Part shown: in pieces, positions 46,287-64,000 of the stretch | Position numbering within the stretch: position 1 is the first letter of the stretch | Layout of the letters: every line of letters starts with the position of its first letter | Assembly: GCA_943737045.1 (NCBI GenBank) | Contig: CALSFV010000480.1 | Location: 1 to 64,000 of the forward strand | Reading direction: 5' to 3' | DNA: 64,000 nucleotides | DNA from: Parapristionchus giblindavisi | Taxonomy: Eukaryota > Nematoda > Chromadorea > Rhabditida > Diplogasteridae | Position numbers and translations under genes: made by a program | Notes under the pieces: model-generated | The model's input: the letters and a program-made list of their open reading frames with translations, nothing else | What the model was told of the DNA's origin: nothing | Databases searched by the model: none

Positions 46287-47592
46287 TAGGCATAGGCTTA
46301 GCATTTTTTTAATTTAGGCTTAGGCTTAGCTTTTATTTAGGCTTAGGCTTAGCTCTTATTTATTTAGGCTTAGGCTTAGCATTTTTTATTTAGGCTTAGG
46401 CTTAGCTTTTATTTAGGCTTAGGCTTAGCATTTTTATTTAGGCTTAAGCTTAGCATTTTTTTATTTAGGCTTAGGCTTAACATTTTTTATTTAGGCTTAG
46501 GCTTCACTTTTATTTAGGCTTAGGCTTAGCATTTTTATTTATGCTTAGGCTTAGCTCTTATTTATTTAGGCTTAGGCTTAGCATTTTTATTTAGGCTTAG
46601 GCTTAGCATTTTTTTATTTAGGCTTAGGCTTAGCTTTTATTTAGGCTTAGGCTTAACGTTTTTTATTAGGCTTAGGCTTAGCATTTATTTAGGCTTAGGC
46701 TTAGCATTTTTTTTTATTTAGGCTTATGCTTAGCATTTTTATTTAGGCTTAGGCTTCACTTTTATTTAGGCTTAGGCTTAGCATTTTTATTTAGGCTTAG
46801 GCTTAGCTCTTATTTATTTAGGCTTAGGCTTAGCATTTTTATTTAGGCTTAGGCTTAGCATTTTTTTATTTAGGCTTAGGCTTAGCTTTTATTTAGGCTT
46901 AGGCTTAGCATTTTTTATTTAGGCTTAGGCTTAGCATTTTCTATTTAGGCTTAGGCTTAACTTTTATTTAGGCTTAGGCTTAGCATTTTTTATTTAGGCT
47001 TAGGCTTAGCATTTTTTTATTTAGGCTTAGGCTTAGCATTTTTTATTTAGTCTTAGGCTTCACTTTTATTTAGGCTTAGGCTTAGCATTTTTATTTAGGC
47101 TTAGGCTTCACTTTTATTTAGGCTTAGGCTTAGCATTTTTATTTAGGCTTAGGCTTAGCATTTTTTATTTATTTAAGCTTAGGCTTAGCTTTTATTTAGG
47201 CTTAGGCTTAGCATTTTTTATTTAGGCTTAGGCTTAACTTTTATTTAGGCTTAGGCTTAGCTCTTATTTATTTAGGCTTAGGCTTAGCATTTTTATTTAG
47301 GCTTAGGCTTAGCTCTTATTTATGTAGGCTTAGGCTTAGCATTTTTATTTAGGCCTAGGCTTAGCATTTTTTTTATTTAGTCTTAGGCTTAGCTTTTATT
47401 TAGGCTTAGGCTTAGCATTTTTTATTTAAGCTTAGGCTTAACTTTTATTTAGGCTTAGGCTTAGCTTTTATTTAGGCTTAGGCTTAGCATTTTTTATTTA
47501 AGCTTAGGCTTAACTTTTATTTAGGCTTAGGCTTAGCTTTTTTTTATTTAGGCTTAGGCTTAGCTTTTATTTATGGTTAGGCTTAGGCTTAG
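46287..47592 (+). repeat. Telomere-like satellite, TTAGGC orientation
   Basis: Dozens of units of roughly 25-35 bp. Each contains two copies of TTAGGC (as TTTAGGCTTAGGCTTAGC) followed by a spacer such as ATTTTTAT or TTTTAT. TTAGGC is the nematode telomere repeat. The units are not a pure telomere array because every pair is separated by an AT-rich spacer. Confidence 0.93.
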
Positions 47593-47632
47593 CATTTTAT
47601 AAATTAATTTTAATTTATAAAAAAAATTAAAA

Positions 47633-48210
47633 AATGCTAAGCCTAAGCCTAAATAAAAAATGCTAAGCCTAAGCCTAAATAAAAAAATGCTAAGCCTAAG
47701 CCTAAATAAAGAAAGCTAAGCCTAAGCCTAAATAAAAAAAAATGCTAAGCCTAAGCCTAAATAAATAAATGCTAAGCCTAAGCCTAAATAAAAGCTAAGC
47801 CTAAGCCTAAATAAAAAATGCTAATCCTAAGCTTAAACAAAAAAATGCTAAGCCTAAGCCTAAATAAAGAAAGCTAAGCCTAAGCATAAATAAAAAAATG
47901 CTAAGCCTAAGCCTAAATAAAAAGTGCTAAGCCTAAGCCTAAATAAAAAAATGCTAAGCCTAAGCCTAAATTTTTTAAAAAATGCTAAGCCTAAATAAAG
48001 AGCCTAAATAAAGAAAGCTAAGCCTAAGCCTAAATAAAAAATGCTAAGCCTAAGCCTAAATTAAAGCTAAGCCTAAGCCTAAATAAAAAAATGCTAAGCC
48101 TAAGCCTAAATAAAAAAAAATGCTAAGCCTAAGCCTAAATAAAAGCTAAGCCTAAGCCGAAATTTAAAAGAAAATGCTAAGCCTAAGCCTAAATAAAAGC
48201 TAGCCTAAGA
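47633..48210 (-). repeat. Telomere-like satellite, GCCTAA orientation
   Basis: The same unit in reverse complement (ATGCTAAGCCTAAGCCTAAA), about 580 bp, facing the forward array across an AT-rich centre (47593-47632). Confidence 0.93.
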
Positions 48211-49796
48211 ATAAATACAATCTTAAGCCCAAATGGGAGACTTTATTAAGAGAGAAAACAAGTACAAGGGTATAGCGGGAAGAAACTAGATAAGAACGAC
48301 TAGGCTAGTCAGGGATGAGAATAACATAGATGTGAATCGACTACCTGGCAAATCGTTACCCCGATACACTTTCCTGGCAAACGATTTGCCAGGTAAGTTT
48401 GCTCTCAGTGTAGCGAATTCAAATAGGTACAAATAGTGGTATGCTAGGTCAGGCTTTGGGGCGCACACAATAATTATTGATTACTGATTTTTTTATTATT
48501 GATGTCCTCAAAGCTTAACCTAAGCCAAAGTCTACCATTATTGATTATTGATTTTTGATTTTTGATAATGGACTTAAGCCAAAGTCTAAGGCTTTTATTA
48601 TTGATTGTTAAAAACACAAAAAGAGATCTTTATTGTTAGGTACCTATCCTATTCCCATTGTGCATTGATCATGTCTATACATCTGTATATTGATCATCCC
48701 TATTCCCTATGCATATTGATTAGAGTATCATCGTGGTGTCGGATAGGAAGAGGTAAAGTGGAACATGACGCGTCCGTCGACGGTTGTGGAAATCCCTAAT
48801 GGCATACATCGTTGCACTACTAGAGCCTGGATAATGGGAATGGAATGGCTATAACGGGGTGTTGTTTACTACAAAGACCCGTCAATGCTTATGTATTCAC
48901 TAGTAACGAGAGAAATCCAAAGTGCAACTGCGACACATACATATGTAGTGGAAAGGCAAACAGAGGTATCAAGACTTTCCCGACAACCTAATATTAGATT
49001 ACGCCTCACTGTGAAAACGTTGATTATTTTGTGGTAAGAGTACATGCTGTTTCTTTATTTATTTATTCCATCACACATAATGAGAAGGGGTGATATGTAA
49101 AAAAAGAGATAGATCAATTTCTTGTAAAAAAATATCTGTATGCCATTGCACAGCGAACTACAAATTCATAGGATTAAAAAAACAAGTTTAACTTTATTTA
49201 AATCGTGAAGCAAATTATACATCTTTTACGAAGATTTTTGTATATCAGCAAATATGGAGAGGAAAAATTGTTAGTGTAAAGTATACACTGTAAACAAAAC
49301 CATGAAAGAGGGCAAATTAGAGTTTTTTACAAAAAAATCGATTAATAAATATCGATTAATAAATCAAACTACAAAGACAAAATACACTTAGCAATGAAAA
49401 ACCGAGGCAGAAGCAACAGAAGAGAAGAAATGAGCAAGAAACACAACGAACGGAAAAATGAATAATCGATACCCGGGATGAGTGAATTATTGATTGATTA
49501 TATTCAGATATTGATTGATTATAGGCAGATATGATACTGATTGAAGTGATGTGAAACAATGGAAACATTAACAGATATGATTAAGTAGTCGAGGAGCATA
49601 AACCGACAATTATACCGTAATTATTGATAGATTGATTGAATATTGATTGATTATATACAACTTGTAAGCTGCAGAAAGTGCAGAGATCAACGACAATCTA
49701 TATATGATGGTGGATTACGGTAGTCACTACAAATCAAGGCAAATATTGATTGCACATATCCAGAGGCTACGGTAATCGAGGTAGGAGTACGGTAGG

Positions 49797-59296
<9,500 letters not shown>

Positions 59297-59654
59297 CTTA
59301 AATGAGATAGAGATACGGTGGGTACGGTAAGTGGAATACGGTAATCGATGTAGAGCATTCAGAGAGCACGATATGGAATAGTTAGAGCCACAGCTAATTT
59401 AAACTCTTTGTTCGCCAGAGAGTATAGCCAGAGCGAAGAGTACATAAAATTAGCTCGGGCGATCCTTTGAGAGGAGGAATAAGACTGTGGATTTTCATGA
59501 GGTCTTCAAAAGTAGCCAGAGAGACTTTTAGAATTATTTATCATTTAAAATATGATAGAACAAATCCACCGCTCGGAAAAATCGACAGGCATTCAAGAGA
59601 CAGATATGAATACGATCAGAGAAACATGAATTGTGCGGGTCCGAGGGAGCAGTG

Positions 59655-59858
59655 CGTTGTTATATTTGCCTTAAGTACGGAGACGTCCACGTAAACAACG
59701 CATAATGTAGATTTTGAACGGGATTTTGGCATAAATGCAACATGATAGTAAAAAATGCATTTATGCCAAAATCACATTCGAAATTTATACTGCGAAGTTT
59801 ACGCGGGGCGTCTCCGTAGTAACGGCTGATGCATGTAAGGCAAATGTAGCACCGCATA
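59655..59858. repeat. MITE-like repeat H, copy 2
   Basis: Ends GTTATATTTGCCTTAAG and TGTAAGGCAAATGTAGC. The interior has inverted GGAGACGTCC...GGGGCGTCTCC and a central hairpin around GGCATAAATGCA and TGCATTTATGCC. Matches the copy at 13761. Confidence 0.75.
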
Positions 59859-60376
59859 ACCGTCTTTGCATTTCACACATTATTTATCTGTTTACAGCCG
59901 AGATAAAGTAGTTGACCAACATAAAATCACTATACGAAGTAGTTAACCAATCTACAGACACGATACCAGTGAATCAAACTATCAAACTATCAGGTTGACA
60001 CATTTGTGTAGCGGGATATGGATGTTAGACATTGGTCGTATGACATATTCCACAATTCTCTTCAATACCAGTACAGTAGGAAAACTGCAGTATAGCACAA
60101 TATGCAATCTTAATCGACCCACAGTATTTCAAAAGTCGAGCCAAAATATAAAAAATCCTGTGTTGGCACTGAAAATGTATGTATTGCGCTACAGATATCC
60201 CCGGTGAATCTAAGTTTCGGCCACTACGTATAACTGTAAGATATCAAGCAATGAACTAGTGAGAATTGAATAGATTGAATGAACATAATCTTCTTCGTCT
60301 CTCTCTAGACCCCTTCCATCTCCCCTAATGACAAGAGTTATAGTCGCACTTGATTGGAGTGACAACACAAGGCGAA

Positions 60377-62315
60377 AGGGAGAGGGAGAGGAGGAACAGG
60401 GAGAGAGAAAGGGAGAGGGAGAAGGAGAAAAGGGAGAGGGAGAGGGAGAAGGAGAGGGAAAGGGAGAGGGAGAGAGAAAGAGAGAGGGAGAGACAATAAA
60501 AGGGGAGCACTGCTTGATAGCCCAACGGAGACATAAATATCAGCTCAGCAAATGAACCTGTACCAATTAGCTAATTAAGTTAATATTTAATCATTCAAAT
60601 GGTAAAAGTTGCGAAAGGAAAAGGAAAACTGTCCACTTCTCAAATACTCTCTACATGTGGGGTACCAAAGACGATTCTATCGAAGATGGACAACACCACC
60701 GGGTAGGGTTCACTCCAGAGGCCGTATCCATGAACGTTGGCAAACCGTTTGCCGGCAAACGCGACGTCACAAACATAGGGGAGGATCTTTGGCAAACGCC
60801 TCTGCCTACGGTTGTGACGTCACGTTTGTCGGAGAACGGTTTGCCGACGATCATGGATACGGCCCCAGAAAGCAAGGCCGAAACAGCGGGGCCGTAAATA
60901 TTTTAATGGTGCATGAGTATATAATATAGGCTTACACATGCATGCCTTTACATGATTTATCTCGCACCCTCTGGTGCCCATGCACGACCACGGATAAGCC
61001 ATCCATGATTCGAGTATATTGCATGCTAGATTGCGCCGTTCATCTCACAAAATATCCGTAACCACCTATGGAGACTAGAACACTTGACAATGAGTCTATA
61101 TCCACATTCACAGGTTCACAAAAAAAAGATAATAAAGTGCCAAACTGCCACTGTACCCAAAAACCCTCACCGATATCGCTACATTAGCGACGGACATCCA
61201 TCAATCCCTTTTATGTCACTATTTCCCTGTTTCGTATATTATGATGGAATAAAGAAAGAAAGAAAGAAAGAAAGTAAGATAAGATAAGGTGCACAGGGGG
61301 GATATCCACAGAGGGCCATCACTGATATGATATACACCTTCCAGGGTCAAACCGACGCATTGCACAGTCACCCCTCTAATGTGCTGTGAGAATCGCCGCG
61401 CGTACTAATTCGCATTGATTGATTGACTGATTGATTGACACTGGCAAGAGTACAAGTTGATGGTAGAGGGGGAGAGGGAGAGGGAGAGGGAGAGGGAGAG
61501 GAGTCAAATCGCGAAGTAGAAATACTGCGTGATATTAAGAGAGCGGTCTGAATATCGATAGAAATCTCGCTTGTTCCTAATTAACAGGTACAGTATGGGT
61601 CAAGTATACCGTAACCCACAATACCAAGAGTGCACGGGTACCGTAACCCAGTGTAGTAAGATTCTCCGCTACCGTAATCCTTCGGGCATCCCTCAACAAT
61701 ACATCGCGGTTGATTACTGTTACCGCATGATTGCACAATAGTAGAAGGGGGAGAGGGAGAGGGATAGTTAGAGGGAGAGGGAGAGGGAGAGGTAGAGGGA
61801 GAGGGATAGTTAGAGGGAGAGGGAGAGGGAGAGGTAGAGGGAGAGGGATAGTTAGAGGGAGCGGGAGAGGGAGAGGGAGAGGTAGAGGTAGAAATTTGAA
61901 GACATCTGACCAACCTCCCGCATGAGTCACAATATCTGTACACACTTGAGAGAGCTTAGTAGCTTATGGTGGCGACTAATCAATCAATAAAAAGATAAAT
62001 CAATCAATAACTCATAAATCAAGTGATCGATCGATAATCTAATCACTCAAAAATACTCATTTCAGTATAAGAAGGGGGTATTCACGAGACCGGAAACGAG
62101 CGAAAGTGAGGGAGAGAGGGAGGAAGAAAAGGGAGAGGGAGAAGGAAAGGGAGAGGAAGAAAAAGGGAGAGGGAGAGATGGAAAAGGGAGAGGGAGAGGG
62201 TATAATATAGTAGAGAGAGGTACGGAGGAGAAATGAAGATAATGGTGATAACTATACCCTCCCCTCTCTACCTCACCCTCGTAGTGTTATCAATTGGAGG
62301 AGAGAGAGGGAGAGA

Positions 62316-62368
<53 letters not shown>

Positions 62369-62425
62369 CGAAGAGAGGGAGGGAGGGAGAGAGAGGGAAG
62401 AGAGAGAGAGAGGGAGAGAGAGAGG
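60377..62425. repeat. Cluster of purine (GGGAGA)n and (GA)n arrays
   Basis: Separate arrays at about 60377-60494, 61468-61502, 61745-61895 (units of GGGAGA interrupted by GGATAGTTAGA, about 60 bp period), 62100-62212 and 62298-62425 (pure GA plus GGAGA). The T-interrupted array shows at least three near-identical higher-order repeats. Confidence 0.92.
60722..60866. mobile_element. MITE-like repeat F, copy 3
   Basis: The clearest copy: inverted ends GGCCGTATCCATGAACG and CATGGATACGGCC, then inverted GGCAAACCGTTTGCCGGC and GTTTGTCGGAGAACGGTTTGCC, and inner CGACGTCACAAACATAGGGG. The near-perfect long TIR suggests recent activity. Confidence 0.85.
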
Positions 62426-62518
62426 TACAAGATAAGAATCTGGCAAAGTTCATGGAAGTAGGAGAACGCAGCAGAGATCCTAGACCAATCGTATAGTCGT
62501 AAAAATCACACATCTTCA

Positions 62519-62790
62519 TATCATCTTGATCCGAGAATCGACCCACATAGATCGAAAAGTATGTTACAAAGTACCAAGCCTGACCGCATTTTGAGACAAA
62601 ATTTCCCAAAAAAATCGAAAAACCTGACCGCATTTTGAAAACCGATAACCTAGCTATTCGACCTATGTCGACCCACTATATAAGGTTCATTTTGTAGGCG
62701 AAAACTTAAAATTTAAGCGAGATATAACGATTTTTATAAATAGATTCACTATATTTCGAAAATTAACCCAATAAATCCTGTGAGAGCGAA
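62519..62790 (+). mobile_element. Family A-related MITE fragment split by a family B copy
   Basis: The left flank ends GAGAATCGACCCA. The right part resumes TCGACCCACTATATAAGG and runs through ACGATTTTTATAAATAG to about 62790. It resembles the copy at 17444. The interrupter is the family B element at 62546-62667. Confidence 0.75.
62546..62667. mobile_element. hAT-like MITE family B, copy 5, nested
   Basis: CATAGATCGAAAAGTATG to CTATTCGACCTATG with a perfect 8-bp duplication TCGACCCA (62538-62545 and 62668-62675) copied from the host MITE's conserved CGACCCACTATATA segment. Confidence 0.93.
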
Positions 62791-63022
62791 GTGTTTGGTC
62801 AAAATGGAAAGAACATTTCTACGAAACGGTTGTAGAATTTGAAGAAAACTATGAAGAATACAATTTTTCTTCCTTATCCACTCCATCCACACTCTCTCAA
62901 AAAGCAAAAGACCTCTGTCTCTCCTCTTGGCTCCTATCTCTCAATTAGCATAGATGCATTAGATCATATTAAATATGCAAATGAGATCAAAGATCATACT
63001 AAATATGCATTGTCCGTATCTT

Positions 63023-63130
63023 ATTCAAATGTGACGTCACATGCATAGGGGGAGGATTTTTGGTAAACGCCTCCCCTTACGCTTGTGACGTCATGTTTGC
63101 CGGCAAATCGTTCTGCCAACGTTCATGACT
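63023..63130. repeat. MITE-like repeat F, copy 4
   Basis: Contains TGTGACGTCACATGCATAGG, GGTAAACGCCTCCCC, GTGACGTCATGTTTGCCGG and the end CCAACGTTCATGAC. The left end is lost or diverged. Confidence 0.7.
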
Positions 63131-63162
63131 ACATGTACTGGAATCAAAGTTGTCTTATGCAG

Positions 63163-63256
63163 CGTTTCATTTGTCTTACGTGCCTACGCCGTAACCTCCG
63201 CCGTAACGAAGGAGATGCAGCGGAGGAGGTTACGGTGCGTAAGGCAAATGTAACGA
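63163..63256. repeat. Short inverted repeat, H-related
   Basis: Ends TTTCATTTGTCTTACG and CGTAAGGCAAATGTAA with inner CCGTAACCTCCGCC and GGAGGAGGTTACGG, giving a hairpin of about 94 bp. Confidence 0.75.
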
Positions 63257-64000
63257 TGCATTACGAATGAATAAGTAGTATGTGTTTAGAAGATACGGAA
63301 GTTTAAATATTCGAAAAATCATACGAAAGAGATGAGACGAAAAAGATGCGTGTGTCGAGATTTCTCGACTCGAGAAAGAGATTTTCCTGTGATGTCTTCC
63401 TTACCATTATCCCGCTCTCAGGCTACAGGATGGAGGCATAATTTGACAAGTTATTGGCCTAGATGGATTGAATTTTTGCCAAATCAGATGGGTCGGGTGC
63501 CAAGATCGATCTCTGGCCAGGCCGGTCCAGGACCAATGCCGAAAAAACTGGATCGATTAAGATTATAAAATTCTTCCTACTTTCTATTAATAGAAGATAA
63601 GGGGGTTAAAGACAGATCACGGTAGAATATAGGTTACTGTAATTAACTACGATCCGGGGTACTGTAGCTCACGTCTACAACGTGTGCGTATGTGCAAAAG
63701 AAGATAAAACATAGGACGAGAGGAGAAGTTGGGCAAGGTACGAGGGGAAGAAAGATATGAAGAAATACATTTATGCTGCATCGGGGAAAATGATTCATCC
63801 CTGAATGAAAGAATGATATAGCATTGTTGACAATGTATCAGGGCTTGAAGAGGAAAATGAGGATGATGATGAATATGGAATAGAAAAAAGAAGATAAACG
63901 GAGAAAAGGGACAAGAAAACTATGGAAAACGCAATGAAATACTAGCACAAATTGATAGATGGGTAAGACACTGCACTTTTTAAATGCCATATTCCCATGC

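Larger units (their letters stand above)
45870..48560. repeat. Giant palindrome with telomere-like satellite arms
   Basis: Unique-sequence outer arms are inverted copies: CCACTATTTGTACCTAT near 45963 pairs with ATAGGTACAAATAGTGG near 48423, and ACTTTGGCTTT near 45881 pairs with the AAGCCAAAGT region near 48523. Inside these, a forward telomere-like array meets a reversed array at an AT-rich centre near 47612. The left arm is about 1.74 kb and the right about 0.93 kb; the difference is mainly satellite copy number plus one MITE. Confidence 0.92.
45068..49796. other. Intergenic region between convergent genes, dominated by telomere-like palindrome
   Basis: The flanking genes converge here. Besides the palindrome (about 45870-48560) there is a tRNA-like half site at 45645-45675 (minus strand, TGGCCTAGTGGTCTAAGGC, tRNA-Leu/Ser-like A box without a partner B box). 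AT-rich DNA from 48600 to 49796 contains no gene that I can support. Confidence 0.65.
59297..64000. other. Region upstream of SMAD4, repeats only
   Basis: No gene could be supported in 4.7 kb. It contains repeat H (59655-59858), repeat F (60722-60866 and 63023-63130), purine arrays between 60377 and 62425, nested MITEs near 62546, and a short inverted repeat at 63163. The SMAD4 ATG follows a CATTTAAG 3' splice site at 59297, so the promoter lies somewhere to the right. An open frame at 63332-63568 has no recognisable features. Confidence 0.55.

Noticed and set aside
46287..48210. CRISPR-like regular repeats
   Set aside because: The spacing is regular, but the spacers are AT-rich and similar to each other, the unit contains the telomere hexamer, and the organism is an animal.
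63332..63568. 78-codon open frame near the right end
   Set aside because: Composition is plausible, but there is no family signature and no neighbouring exon in phase; too weak to call a gene.

Overview
This is nuclear DNA from a nematode, read from the + strand. Three things point there: very intron-rich genes with short exons, 3' splice sites directly 5' of the start codons (as expected where a spliced leader is added), and a large array built on TTAGGC, the nematode telomere unit. The high exon number (24 exons in one gene) and GC-rich short exons in AT-rich introns resemble diplogastrid (Pristionchus-like) gene structure. That placement is inference.

Seven protein genes can be assembled with every splice phase consistent. 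From left to right: mrpl-11 (mitochondrial ribosomal protein L11, +, 1384-3990), an RMND1/DUF155 homologue (+, 4455-13421), a small unrecognised gene nested antisense in an RMND1 intron (-, 9329-9958), the E1-alpha subunit of branched-chain 2-oxoacid dehydrogenase BCKDHA (+, 14237-25621), a ZnT/SLC30 zinc transporter (+, 31866-42307), an unrecognised acidic protein (+, 43303-45067), and a full-length co-SMAD, SMAD4 type (-, 59294-49797). The first three + strand genes encode mitochondrial proteins. The first two both serve mitochondrial translation and lie only 464 bp apart, so they could be co-transcribed. Two intact tRNA genes, Leu(AAG) and Gly(GCC), sit inside SMAD4 introns on the opposite strand, and a 5'-truncated LINE with a readable reverse transcriptase fills another SMAD4 intron.

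Introns and intergenic DNA are dominated by small mobile elements that can be dissected from the sequence. Three MITE families have TIRs starting CATA and 8-bp target duplications (hAT-like). Other families are flanked by TTAA. Four large foldback elements have arms of about 0.2 to 0.6 kb; two of them enclose stretches that look like degraded or captured protein-coding sequence, and those same two carry a tRNA-type B box in each arm. The most striking object is a palindrome of about 2.7 kb (about 45870-48560). Its arms are tandem telomere-like satellite in head-to-head orientation; one arm holds a TTAA-flanked MITE and the other arm keeps the empty site.

A second unexplained signal is a tandem heptad GATCTTT. 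It is found in introns and UTRs almost always on the sense strand of the local gene, on both DNA strands.
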